DNA of 64,000 nt, taken from assembly GCF_009720525.1 (NCBI RefSeq), contig NZ_CP043930.1, forward strand, positions 558,001 through 622,000, given 5' to 3'. A program made the position numbers and the translations under genes. Shown in pieces: positions 51,038 through 60,181 of this stretch; within the stretch, counting starts at the first letter, position 1, and every line of letters begins with the position of its first letter. Under the pieces are notes generated by a model. The model saw only the letters and a program-made list of their open reading frames with translations, had not been told where the DNA came from and searched no databases. Source of the DNA: Gimesia benthica (GTDB lineage Bacteria; Planctomycetota; Planctomycetia; Planctomycetales; Planctomycetaceae).

Positions 51038-52198
51038 ATGAAATGGATTAGTCTGTTCAGTGCATTTGTTGTGGCATTGGGGATGAATGCCGTTGCACAA
51101 GCAGATCTTTTTGACCTTTCGCTTAATTGCGGGGCTGCAAAGAGCTGTGAATGTGCCTCGACCTGTCAACCAGAATGCTGTAAACCCACTATTACCAAAC
51201 CTTGTGAGCCTAACGTTTATACTTATCAGCGTCAGTGCTCCAACATTAAACCGCCTTGCTGCTGTGAATCTGCTCCAACCTGCTGCAAACCGCTTCGCAA
51301 GAAGCTGCGTGGCTGGTTCAAACGGAACTGCTGCAGCACCGATTCCTGCACTCAGGATAACTGCTGTGCACCAGCTCCAAAAGCTTGCTGTGCTCCTGCT
51401 CCCAAAGCATGTGCCGCACCAGCCCCTAAGGCTTGCTGTGCTCCTGCTCCTCAAGCATGTGCCGCTCCGGCTCCAAAAGCCTGCTGTGCTCCTGCTCCCA
51501 AAGCATGTGCCGCACCGGCTCCACAAGCCTGCTGTGCTCCTGCTCCTAAAGCATGTGCCGCACCGGCTCCTAAGGCTTGCTGTGCTCCAGCTCCCAAAAG
51601 CTGCTGCCCCGCTCCTAAGACCTGTGCTGCTCCGGCTGCAGATTCCTGCTGCAACGAACAGCCTTGCTGCAACGCTGATCCTTGCGAAATCGCTGAACTG
51701 ATCTACCAGTCTCAGACTGCTTGCTACGCTAAACACCGTCGCAAAGCTATCCACAAACTGGGCGACAAGTTCCGCTGTGACTGCAACCCGGAAATCATGT
51801 GTGCCTTCATCTACGCTCTGAACGACGCTGACGAACGCGTTCGTGCTAAAGCTGCTGATGAAATCGGTGACCAGCTCCGCAAAAACTGCTGCTGCTGCTC
51901 TCCTGAGCTGACAGCTGCTCTGACCTGTGCTCTGGGTGACTGCGACAAGAAAGTTGTTCGCGAAGCTATCCAGGCTCTGGAACTTTGCGGATACGAAGTT
52001 GTTGAAGGTTGCTGCGAACAGCCTTGCTGCGACAATGGATGTGCTCCTGCCGGATGTGCTCCTTCTGCAGCTCCTGCTGCTCCTGCTCCAACTTCTGATC
52101 CTAAGGCTTACTTCCCAAGCCGTCTGCAGGATCAGCAGAAGCAGACTCGCCGCCTGAGCGGTAACAGCCTGTCAAACCTGTTCGGTCTGATTGACTAG
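51038..52198 (+). CDS. Exported Cys-rich protein with APAPKAC repeats and HEAT-like repeats
   Basis: 386 residues with about 57 Cys. A Sec signal peptide covers residues 1-22. A Cys-dense region follows (about 30-105), then ten copies of a 7-8 residue unit APAP(K/Q)AC, alternating between CC and CA endings (about 109-195). HEAT-like helices follow at about 210-315 (AIHKLGDKFRCDCNPEIMCAFIYALNDADERVRAKAADEIGD type), and an Ala/Pro-rich C-terminal section with KAYFPSRLQ completes it. No homologue recalled with certainty; planctomycete cell walls are rich in disulfide-linked Cys proteins, so a surface or envelope structural role is inferred. It is monocistronic, followed by a terminator. Confidence 0.82.
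   Translation: MKWISLFSAFVVALGMNAVAQADLFDLSLNCGAAKSCECASTCQPECCKPTITKPCEPNVYTYQRQCSNIKPPCCCESAPTCCKPLRKKLRGWFKRNCCSTDSCTQDNCCAPAPKACCAPAPKACAAPAPKACCAPAPQACAAPAPKACCAPAPKACAAPAPQACCAPAPKACAAPAPKACCAPAPKSCCPAPKTCAAPAADSCCNEQPCCNADPCEIAELIYQSQTACYAKHRRKAIHKLGDKFRCDCNPEIMCAFIYALNDADERVRAKAADEIGDQLRKNCCCCSPELTAALTCALGDCDKKVVREAIQALELCGYEVVEGCCEQPCCDNGCAPAGCAPSAAPAAPAPTSDPKAYFPSRLQDQQKQTRRLSGNSLSNLFGLID
51362..51620 (+). repeat. Tandem repeat array encoding APAP(K/Q)AC units
   Basis: About ten 24-base units (each 7-8 residues) with an alternating 48-base period, units ending in GCTTGCTGT or GCATGTGCC. The copies are near-identical at DNA level, suggesting recent expansion and possible length variation between strains. 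Confidence 0.9.
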
Positions 52199-52237
52199 TC
52201 TTCAATCAACCGGTCAGCTTGACCGATCTGAAAAACG

Positions 52238-52274
52238 AAAACGGCTCCTCTGGATTCAGGGGAGCCGTTTTTTT
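52238..52274 (+). terminator. Rho-independent terminator of the Cys-rich gene
   Basis: 11-bp stem AAAACGGCTCC / GGAGCCGTTTT (52238-52248 with 52261-52271) followed by TTT. It lies 40 bases after the stop codon. Confidence 0.9.
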
Positions 52275-52400
52275 GTGTTTATAACCTGAATTCCTGCATT
52301 GAAACCTGGCCTTTCTGGACAGTATAATCCAAAATACAATAATAGATTGCCTTAAAGACCTGAAACAAATAGACTTAATTTATCGTTCGTATTCTGTGAC

Positions 52401-52430
52401 CTGATTTGTTAGGATACTCCTAAGAATCAG
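52401..52430. promoter_or_regulatory. Imperfect inverted repeat upstream of the Rieske gene
   Basis: CTGATT-TG-TTAGGA-TAC-TCCTAA-G-AATCAG: two 6-bp arms each side with a small bulge and a 3-base centre. It could be an operator or an RNA hairpin. It is about 240 bases before the Rieske ATG. Confidence 0.4.
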
Positions 52431-52666
52431 GATAACAATCAGAAGTCACGAACTTATGTCGGGCTTGATCGATTGGAAATACCCACCAAACATGCGACTC
52501 AAAATACGGGTTGCATCCTGCCAACTATATCCTGCTGAAGACTACTGTCCGAGAGTAAAGAAACTTACCATGACCCTGTAAGTCACTCGTTGTCTGATTC
52601 CGGGAGCACTCCGATTCCTCGGACGGCTGATCTGAATCGACGATCCAGATTTGAAGGTTCACACCA

Positions 52667-53185
52667 ATGCGACGTCGTAAATTCCTCAAATACTGCAGCG
52701 GTATCCTGGGATCTGTCTACGCCACCATTCTGGCGGTTCCCGCACTGGGCTTCCTGTTTTCGACACTGAAACGGGGCCGAAAGACTGAACAGACTTACCA
52801 GCTGTCCCGGCTGGATGATCTGGAACCCGGGGTCCCTCAGCGGTTCACTATTGTCGATCAACGAGTCGATGCCTGGACGAAATACCCTTCCGGCCCAATC
52901 GGTTCTGTCTGGATCACCAAGAGTCAAGATGGAAAAGTAACTGCATTCTCTTCGACCTGCCCCCACCTCGGTTGCGTGGTCGACTATGTGCCCGGCGACG
53001 AAGAATTCTTTTGTCCCTGCCATGCCGCCACCTTCCAGACAGATGGTGCCGTAGTCAGTGGACCTGCTCCCCGCGGTATGGACGAATTAAAGACCTCGAT
53101 TGTAAAAGTGCGAGGAGAGCAGTGGGTCGAAGTCGAATTCCAGAAATTTGAAGCAGGAATTTCGGAAAAAGTTTCCATTGGCTGA
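52667..53185 (+). CDS. Rieske iron-sulfur protein of a bc1-type complex
   Basis: 172 residues. A Tat-like N-terminus (MRRRKFLKYCSG plus a hydrophobic segment about 8-31) anchors it in the membrane. The 2Fe-2S site is STCPHLGC (Cys98, His100) and CPCHAAT (Cys116, His119), with Cys103 and Cys118 available for the disulfide. The GAPP-like segment is short, as in small bacterial Rieske proteins. It moves electrons from quinol to cytochrome c in complex III. ATG 52667 follows GAAGG. The cytochrome b/c gene follows after 77 bases, so the two are one unit. No separate cytochrome c1 gene is visible. Confidence 0.95.
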   Translation: MRRRKFLKYCSGILGSVYATILAVPALGFLFSTLKRGRKTEQTYQLSRLDDLEPGVPQRFTIVDQRVDAWTKYPSGPIGSVWITKSQDGKVTAFSSTCPHLGCVVDYVPGDEEFFCPCHAATFQTDGAVVSGPAPRGMDELKTSIVKVRGEQWVEVEFQKFEAGISEKVSIG

Positions 53186-53262
53186 TTCAATGCCCTTAAT
53201 TTTTCACACCGCGACTTAATCACCTTGACGAATTAATCTGTGTCCCCTGGGGAGAGATTTCC

Positions 53263-55260
53263 GTGCTGTCAGAAAAAACAAAACAGTGGATCGATGAACG
53301 AACCGGATACAAGAATTTCTTTCATGCGATCTTCCTATTAAACTTTCCGACCAAACGACGCTCTCGCTGGCAGTTTATCTGGGGAGGAGCTCTGGTCTTG
53401 ATGATGCTGGTGGAAATCATCACCGGCGCACTCATGATGACCGTTTACAGTCCCTCTGAAGCCTCGGCCTGGGGAAGTGTGCATTATATGGAAACCCAGG
53501 TAGACCTGGGCTGGTTTGTCCGCGGATTACATCACTACACGGCGCATATGATGATTGTCGCGATCATCATCCATATTTTCCTGGTGATTATCTCAGCTGG
53601 CTACCGTAAACCGAAAGAGTTCATCTACTGGACCAGCCTGCTGATTGGTGGAGTGATTATCGGACTGACGATTACCGGGAACGCGCTTCCCTGGGACCAG
53701 AAAGGGTATTGGTCATATCAGATTGAAACCGGGATCGCCGGCACTATGCCGGTCATCGGTTCCACTTTGCGTTCTCTGGTAGTAGGCGGAAGTGAATTCG
53801 GCAATCTGACCCTGACACGGCTCTACACTATTCATGTGATGGCACTGCCTGTCATTGCCATCATGCTGTTCGTATTTCACATGGCGTTGATCCGCCGCGA
53901 ACGCTTGCGAACCGCTAAAGTCAAAGAAGCAAACGATGATCCTAATGTGGATTTTGAACTGGATGAAGACGATCCAGTCAAAGACGAGATTACGCAACCT
54001 TACTGGCCTTACCAGACGACTCGTACCCTGGTTCTGACTCTGATCCTGGTCGGAATCGTGATTCTGCAGATCGTTGCCTATCCCGCATTGAAAAACAAGC
54101 ATCTGGACGTTGGCATTGGAGACTGGCAAGCAGATCTACCCGCCAGTGAAATTAAGCTCGAGGCTCCAGCAGACAGCGCAATCCCTTATGTGGCACGTCC
54201 CGAATGGTTTGTTCGTTTTCTGTTCGAGTTACGGCACATGGTTCCTAAGGAACTTGAGGTGCTTGTCACCGCAGTACTTCCGGGTGTGATCCTGGCGATT
54301 CTGGTACTGGTTCCCTTCTATGAAAAAGTCTTTGGTGAGCAATGGGGACAGCGTCTGGCGATCGTGGTTTATGTCGGTGGTCTCCTGATTATTTCCGGTA
54401 TCAGCTGGTACGGAATCCAGGCAGAACGCAGTGCACCGGATTATGAACTGAATCGTTCACAGGAACTGGCATATGCAGCACGTGCTTCCTGGCTGGCCAG
54501 CAAAAATGGGGTGCCGCCAGAAGGACCCGCATCTCTCCTGCGAAATGACCCCAAATCGATGGGACCGATAATCTTTGCCCGGCATTGTGGTATCTGCCAT
54601 ACCTGGAACGGACATGATGGAACCGGTCATAATATCATGGAAATGAAGGATGGCAAAAAAGTCATCGCTACGCCTCGTGCCTCTGATCTGGCTGGCTTCG
54701 CAACCACAAAATGGTTAACCGAATTTCTGCTGGATCCACGCTCCCCCAAATTCTTTGGGCACCTGGCTACCGTTAAGGGAGGGGATGCGATTCTGAACGG
54801 CGACATGAGCGACTGGGCAGACAGCTATGTCGGACCGGAAGGGATCCTTACGAAAGAGGATGTCGAAGCGGTCGCAGCTCTCGTTGCGCGGGAAGCGAAA
54901 CGGCGTGATTATGTGAAACCTTCGCAAGAAGTTATTCAGCGAGGTATTTCCGTCTTCAGTGGAGTCGACTTTAAAGATAAGTCAGGAAAAGTCGTCGAGT
55001 TCTATGGCTACTGTGCACAGTGTCACGCAATGAAGGCTGGCGATCCCAACGAAGAGGGCGGGGGAGCCGCTCCAGATTTCAACGGATATGGTTCTGAAAA
55101 GTGGCTGATTGACTTTATCCGTAAACCGGGAGCCGAGCATTTCTACGGCGAGAAAAACATAATGCCTTCCTTTGAAGAGTCCAAAATCTCAGAGCATGAT
55201 ATTAAACTGCTCGTCAAGTGGATGCGTGGCGAATGGCAGCGTCCGACGGAGGAAAAATAA
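53263..55260 (+). CDS. Cytochrome b fused to two cytochrome c heme-binding segments
   Basis: 665 residues. The N-terminal half is cytochrome b with about eight membrane helices: RGLHHYTAHMMIVAI and LTRLYTIHVMALPV carry heme-ligand His residues, and GNALPWDQKGYWS is the conserved Qo-side loop. The C-terminal part adds two CxxCH hemes at residues 442-446 (CGICHTW) and 584-588 (CAQCHAM), with a possible Met ligand near NIMPSF. The two c domains probably take the role of cytochrome c1 in the Rieske complex. Start is GTG 53263 after GGGGAGAGA. The fusion form of a bc1 complex is a known planctomycete trait by my recollection. Confidence 0.93.
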   Translation: MLSEKTKQWIDERTGYKNFFHAIFLLNFPTKRRSRWQFIWGGALVLMMLVEIITGALMMTVYSPSEASAWGSVHYMETQVDLGWFVRGLHHYTAHMMIVAIIIHIFLVIISAGYRKPKEFIYWTSLLIGGVIIGLTITGNALPWDQKGYWSYQIETGIAGTMPVIGSTLRSLVVGGSEFGNLTLTRLYTIHVMALPVIAIMLFVFHMALIRRERLRTAKVKEANDDPNVDFELDEDDPVKDEITQPYWPYQTTRTLVLTLILVGIVILQIVAYPALKNKHLDVGIGDWQADLPASEIKLEAPADSAIPYVARPEWFVRFLFELRHMVPKELEVLVTAVLPGVILAILVLVPFYEKVFGEQWGQRLAIVVYVGGLLIISGISWYGIQAERSAPDYELNRSQELAYAARASWLASKNGVPPEGPASLLRNDPKSMGPIIFARHCGICHTWNGHDGTGHNIMEMKDGKKVIATPRASDLAGFATTKWLTEFLLDPRSPKFFGHLATVKGGDAILNGDMSDWADSYVGPEGILTKEDVEAVAALVAREAKRRDYVKPSQEVIQRGISVFSGVDFKDKSGKVVEFYGYCAQCHAMKAGDPNEEGGGAAPDFNGYGSEKWLIDFIRKPGAEHFYGEKNIMPSFEESKISEHDIKLLVKWMRGEWQRPTEEK

Positions 55261-55280
55261 CAGAGATGCTCTCCCGCTTA

Positions 55281-56921
55281 TTATTGCCCGTTGTTTCCTG
55301 AGCGGGGAACGAGAACCACATCTGATCTCTCAAGATCGGATGTCTGTTTTCGTAAGTGTTTCAGGGCCGCTGTGAGGACAGGATCAGCGATTCTGATAAA
55401 CTCCTCGGGGGCAGCCTTCACGGGTACGTCAGGTTGAATGCCAACAGTATCGAAGGGTTTCCCGCTCACATCCCGGGGAATCCAGCGGGGCAGGTTGACG
55501 ATGATTTCCGCTCCCGCGTCCAGCTGGCGAGGGTTGCCGCTGGAGCCTGCAGTCCGATCTCCCATCGTGGTGACATGCGGACAGGCCGCCAGCATCAACA
55601 CAAAGGCCTCGGCAGAACTCATCGTTCGCTCTCCCTGCAACACGATTACGGGCCCCCGGTAAAACAAGTTCTGATCGGGTGCGAAGATCCGCTTCTGCAG
55701 GGTTCCCAGATCGGTGTGCCTGGGGCCACTGCGATACTGATGCATGGCATACAGTGTCGACTCTTCGGCAAAATACCCTGCCATTTTCCTGGCCAACTGT
55801 TCTGCACCACCTCCGTTAGTGCGCAGATCCAGAATCAGGCCACGGGTCCCCTGCATCTGCTTCAAAGCCGCTTCAAACCGATCCGGCAGACTGGGAATAG
55901 ACAGCGTATCAACGGCGATGTACCCGATCTGGTCCTGAGTCCGTCCCCAGCGCAAACCTTTGATCTGATTCAGCAGTCCAATCAGTATGACCGCAGCCGC
56001 AGGACTGGCGTTAAACAGTCGCTTCCGCTGATAACCATTCAGAAAACTTCCAGACACCCTGACGTACACGTGCAGATCTTTTAATTCCGTCAGCATCGCA
56101 TTCAGCGTTTCTGCCAGATCCTGATTGGTTTTCGTATTCGCTGCCCCAGGCCGGTACTCCTGTTTCAACTGTTGCCAGTCGATCTGCTGTTTGTCTGCAA
56201 ACAGAGCATACTCACGATCAAAGGCATTCCAGACCTGATCGAAGATCTGCTCCCCCTGTCCCTGTTCCAGTGGCTGGGGCACGGACACTGTCTGTCGATG
56301 AAAGGCATCCACGTACCGGGCGGTCTGTTTAGTCGTATCGATGGCATAAAACCGCCGTTCTCTTTCTGCGGTTTCACAGTCGAGCACCACCGATTCCCGG
56401 GAGGGCACCATCGGTCTGGCTCCTGCATGCCAGCTGGAACGGAGTTTGTGATTTACAAGTCGGCGAGCCTGTTTGATCAGATCTGCGTCTCCCTGTTTCC
56501 CAACCGTATCGGCGGGGAACAGCTCTCCCACGCGGGCGGGATGAAAGCGAAGCCAGATGCTGGTTATATGGTCTCCCTGACCGCCACTCGCATTGAGTAT
56601 GTCCCCTGGTTGATCCGGATAGACGGCCGCCCAGAGGACATTCGAGCCATTTTTCCCCAGGACGACCTGGGATGGTCCGAGCTTGATCTGAAACTGATTC
56701 CTCAGCTGGTACTCGAATGACTCGAGCCGCCAGACGTCCTGCGGACCTGTCTGCCAGTCATAGCTTTGATTCTGTTTTGAGAAATCGAGCGTTGCTGGAT
56801 ACTGTTTTGCCAGGTCGGTGGCACCGACCGGAATGGTCCGCGCTGACACCAGGCTCATTACCAGAACGGAACAGACCAGACGAAACGTCCAACGTCGGCA
56901 GGCAGTTACAGAATGCATCAT
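55281..56921 (-). CDS. S41-type peptidase-like exported protein
   Basis: 546 residues with an N-terminal signal peptide (about 1-34). After an unassigned region of 220 residues comes the S41 (tail-specific protease) part: EQIFDQVWNAFDREYALFADKQQIDW, QIGYIAVDTLS, GLILDLRTNGGG, RTMSSAEAFVLML (catalytic Ser) and GDRTAGSSG. In CtpA-type enzymes the last motif contains a catalytic Lys (GKG); here it does not, so it belongs to the tricorn/C-terminal-processing-like branch or is inactive. Start at ATG 56921 has AGAAGAGG upstream. It lies 85 bases after the PVC-type gene stop region on the same strand. Function unknown. Confidence 0.85.
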   Translation of the reverse strand: MMHSVTACRRWTFRLVCSVLVMSLVSARTIPVGATDLAKQYPATLDFSKQNQSYDWQTGPQDVWRLESFEYQLRNQFQIKLGPSQVVLGKNGSNVLWAAVYPDQPGDILNASGGQGDHITSIWLRFHPARVGELFPADTVGKQGDADLIKQARRLVNHKLRSSWHAGARPMVPSRESVVLDCETAERERRFYAIDTTKQTARYVDAFHRQTVSVPQPLEQGQGEQIFDQVWNAFDREYALFADKQQIDWQQLKQEYRPGAANTKTNQDLAETLNAMLTELKDLHVYVRVSGSFLNGYQRKRLFNASPAAAVILIGLLNQIKGLRWGRTQDQIGYIAVDTLSIPSLPDRFEAALKQMQGTRGLILDLRTNGGGAEQLARKMAGYFAEESTLYAMHQYRSGPRHTDLGTLQKRIFAPDQNLFYRGPVIVLQGERTMSSAEAFVLMLAACPHVTTMGDRTAGSSGNPRQLDAGAEIIVNLPRWIPRDVSGKPFDTVGIQPDVPVKAAPEEFIRIADPVLTAALKHLRKQTSDLERSDVVLVPRSGNNGQ

Positions 56922-57006
56922 AGTACCTCTTCTCAGACGAGAAAGGATTCCAGTTTGATGAACCAGGTGCCTGCACAGCGGGGACGGGACGGCCGCCGCT
57001 GATCCG

Positions 57007-60000
57007 TTATTTTGACTCGAGTGACTCAGGTAATTTCACTTGCGAATGGCCAGAGAGATAGGCTATCAAATCAGCAATCTCCTGTTCGCTCAGCTTATCC
57101 AATTGCCCCTCCGGCATCAGTGAGAGATTTGACTGACTCATCTCTTCGATCTGACGTCGATCCAGTACCATCAGCTCTGTCTGTGTTTGCAGGGTGAGCT
57201 GCTGATCAGTCTTGCGAACGACATTCCCATTCAATACCCGACCATCTTCCAGAGCGACCACCACCATCTCGTATCCCTTAGGAATCAGGGCAGAGGGGTC
57301 GACCATGTTTTCCAGCAGATAATCCATGTTGGTCCGATTGGAACCCGTCAGATCCGGTCCAATATTACCGCCGCTACCGAAGAGACGGTGACATTTTGCA
57401 CAAGTCTTCTCATAAAGTGCCCGCCCCTTCACACGATCGGCATGCTGTAGACGCTCTGCCGTGAGAAGAGTTTTATAACCCTCGATCTGGGCTCGCTTTT
57501 TCTCTGGAGTTTCCCGAGTCAGTCCCCAGACCTGATTCAGTTTTGCCTCTACCGCTTTGTCTTTAAAGTTGCGTAACTGACGCACATGAAATGCGGAGAC
57601 ATCTTCCTGGGGAACCTGTTTCTTGTCGATGGCAGCCAGGAGGAGTAGTACGTATTCCTTCCGACTGCAAAGCGTATCCATCAGCGCCAGACGCCCCTGA
57701 TGTTTAATGTTGCGGTAACGCCCCAGCATGCGTTCTACAGTTTTGGGATCATAGAAACGTGAGAGCCCCCGAAATGCCAGGACCTGCAATTCGGTAGTGT
57801 AGGCAGCCTGCTGAATCACAGGCAGGAGATCTTTATCCTGAGAATTATTTAACAGGGACTCTAAAGCCTGATAGCGGCTCTTCATCGGCTGATCTTGATC
57901 CATCGCAATTTTCTTGAGTACTTCCATCGTCTGGCCATCACCAAAGACAACCGACAATCCAGTAACCAGCTCTTGCAGTTCTTTTGAATCTGTTTTCTTG
58001 GCCTGTTGTTTCAGTGTATTCCAGTTGCCAGGCGTTTCTGCCTTGAGACGACCTTCCAGAGCTGCCTGCATCCCGGTTAACAGATCCTGTTTGACTTCAT
58101 TGTCTTTCGTGTCAATTACCTGCTGAACCAGACTCTTAACATATTCAGGATGCTGATCGATGTCTTCGGTCAGCCTGCGGGCAACAAGTTGACGGACCAA
58201 CGGACGAGTTGCGTGTTTCAAATAATGAATTGCTGCGTCGCTGTCAGCCATTACAGCAGGTTCGATTCCGTACCAGAGCATCAGCGTAAAGTTACGATCC
58301 TCTGTATCCTGGTGATGGGTATCCAGAGCTGATGCAATCTCCCAGCGATCAGACTCAGGCAGCGACTGTAGTGCAGAAGCCAGATAGAGCCGCACCAGGC
58401 CTGATTTTTCATCCTTCGCCAGTCGGGCAAATTCCTTCACAGCTGAAGCAGGTACCTGATCGTCATCGACCAGATATCGAATGGCCCAGATCCGCACATG
58501 TTCGTTCGGATCCTGCAACTGTTTGGTAAGCCAGGCATCATTCACCTGATTCATACAAAAGAGAGTCCACATGGCACGCAAACGACGGGAGACATCTCTG
58601 TTCGTCTCAAAGATTTTCAATAGTTCCGCCTTGGCCTGGTTCCAGTTTTCCGACTCACCGGCACGCTCCATGAGAATGCGACGCGCATGGCGTACATACC
58701 AGTCGTTGGGATGTAGTTGCAGCTTAACCAACTCGCTGTCGGACAGTTTGTTGAGATCGATTTTTCCGGGGAAAGTCGGTTTCCCATAACTGACCTTATA
58801 AATACGCCCGCTGGTACGATGCACGCCATCATGGTCATGACATTCTCCCAGATCAGACCAGTCCGAGAGGTAGACTGCACCATCCGGACCATACTTCAAT
58901 TCGATGCCACGAAACCAATCTGAACCAGTTAACAGAAAATCGGGACGGTGTGTCCCCTTGTACCCTGAACCTTCACGAACCAGCGAGTCATTATTGACCC
59001 GATGCCCGTGTGTGTTACACAGAAAGATCGAGTTTCGATATTTGGCAGGCCAGTTATCACCCAGATAGATCATGCCGCCACAATGACTGTGTCCGCCCCC
59101 CAGTTCACCGTGAACCCCCGATGTATCACGTGAATCGGTCCACTTTCCAGAGGAGCTGTCCCAGTGATCATGGTCGGCGCACTTCGTCATCAGTTCATAC
59201 GCGTAGGGATTGGGATCACTGCCGTGTCCGGACATGCGAATATAGTGTGACCCGGGAATCATATGCCAGAGATGGCCGTTGACGTTGTTGGTGAAAAACA
59301 TCTGGCCGTATTCATCATAGTCAAACCCCCAGGGATTGGTGGTACCGGAGCTGACTTCCTCCACGATCTTGCGATGAGGATGATAGCGCCAGATCCCACA
59401 GTGGATCAGTGTTCGCCGGGAAGGTTCCGTTTCGGGAGTCCCAACCAAAGACGAATCAGTAATTCCGTGCCGACCGTAGAGCCAGCCGTCCGGTCCCCAG
59501 GTCAGTCCGCTGACAATGTTGTGTCGAACGGTTTTATAGTTCCAGCCTTCGAGTAGCACCTGCGGTTCACCATCGGGCACGTCATCGTGATTTTTATCCT
59601 CAATGTAAAGCAATTCACCACGGCACAAAGCCCAGACGCCGTTAGATCCGACTGATACGCTGGTCAACGGCCCCTGTCCCTGCCAGAACACCTTCCGCTG
59701 ATCCATCTGGCCATCACCGTCGGAATCTTCCAGAATGACAATTCGATCCTGATACTGATCCTGATAGACTCCATGGGCTTCATAGGTGAAACACTCCGCC
59801 ACCCAGAGACGACCCCGGTCATCGATGGCAAAGCCGATTGGTTGATGCACATCAGGTTCACTGGCAAACAGATCTACTTTAAAACCCTCGGGGACAGTCA
59901 TATTTTTGACTGTCTGTTCGGCAGAAGTCGCCTGATCCTTGGGATCCTGAGTATTTTCTATTTTGAAGTCATCAGCTTTGAGCAGAGACAGAGCGCCCAG

Positions 60001-60057
60001 GAGCAGGGCAGAGACCAGGAAGAAGAAACAATGGGGGCGTAGATCGAATAAGCGCAT
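57007..60057 (-). CDS. PVC-type membrane-bound dehydrogenase-like protein with HEAT repeats and C-terminal cytochrome c
   Basis: 1016 residues, with an N-terminal signal peptide (about 1-30). The first half is an NHL/six-bladed beta-propeller of the Piru_Ver_Nterm type: KVDLFASEPDVHQPIGFAIDDRGRLWVAE, HNIVSGLTWGPDGWLYGRHG and GAVYLSDWSDLGECHD. A HEAT-like helical middle (about 470-760) follows, and a C-terminal heme domain has CxxCH at 886-890 (CAKCHRLFG) and NIGPDLTGSNR. These proteins are a hallmark of planctomycetes and relatives; substrates are not established, carbohydrate or aldose dehydrogenation is often suggested. It may be co-transcribed with the S41-like gene 85 bases later. Confidence 0.92.
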   Translation of the reverse strand: MRLFDLRPHCFFFLVSALLLGALSLLKADDFKIENTQDPKDQATSAEQTVKNMTVPEGFKVDLFASEPDVHQPIGFAIDDRGRLWVAECFTYEAHGVYQDQYQDRIVILEDSDGDGQMDQRKVFWQGQGPLTSVSVGSNGVWALCRGELLYIEDKNHDDVPDGEPQVLLEGWNYKTVRHNIVSGLTWGPDGWLYGRHGITDSSLVGTPETEPSRRTLIHCGIWRYHPHRKIVEEVSSGTTNPWGFDYDEYGQMFFTNNVNGHLWHMIPGSHYIRMSGHGSDPNPYAYELMTKCADHDHWDSSSGKWTDSRDTSGVHGELGGGHSHCGGMIYLGDNWPAKYRNSIFLCNTHGHRVNNDSLVREGSGYKGTHRPDFLLTGSDWFRGIELKYGPDGAVYLSDWSDLGECHDHDGVHRTSGRIYKVSYGKPTFPGKIDLNKLSDSELVKLQLHPNDWYVRHARRILMERAGESENWNQAKAELLKIFETNRDVSRRLRAMWTLFCMNQVNDAWLTKQLQDPNEHVRIWAIRYLVDDDQVPASAVKEFARLAKDEKSGLVRLYLASALQSLPESDRWEIASALDTHHQDTEDRNFTLMLWYGIEPAVMADSDAAIHYLKHATRPLVRQLVARRLTEDIDQHPEYVKSLVQQVIDTKDNEVKQDLLTGMQAALEGRLKAETPGNWNTLKQQAKKTDSKELQELVTGLSVVFGDGQTMEVLKKIAMDQDQPMKSRYQALESLLNNSQDKDLLPVIQQAAYTTELQVLAFRGLSRFYDPKTVERMLGRYRNIKHQGRLALMDTLCSRKEYVLLLLAAIDKKQVPQEDVSAFHVRQLRNFKDKAVEAKLNQVWGLTRETPEKKRAQIEGYKTLLTAERLQHADRVKGRALYEKTCAKCHRLFGSGGNIGPDLTGSNRTNMDYLLENMVDPSALIPKGYEMVVVALEDGRVLNGNVVRKTDQQLTLQTQTELMVLDRRQIEEMSQSNLSLMPEGQLDKLSEQEIADLIAYLSGHSQVKLPESLESK

Positions 60058-60181
60058 CGATAATCCTTATTAACTTCATGTCGGTGAGCATAGACAGTTA
60101 AAAATATGATTATCAATGCTATAGCAGGCTGGAAGCAAGAGCAATCAAATCGGGTTTCAGATCCCCGATTCTGTCAGAAAA

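Larger units (their letters stand above)
52199..52666. other. Intergenic region between the Cys-rich gene and the Rieske gene
   Basis: Contains a perfect palindrome CGGTCA-GCT-TGACCG (52211-52225), the terminator at 52238-52274 and a longer imperfect hairpin at 52401-52430. No gene is supported in the rest; the Rieske promoter should lie in 52430-52660. Confidence 0.5.

Noticed and set aside
51005..51754. Long minus-strand open frame (249 codons) opposite the Cys-rich gene
   Set aside because: It is the reverse complement of the tandem repeats, giving artificial Ser/Arg/Gly repeats. The plus-strand protein has a signal peptide, a ribosome site and a terminator.
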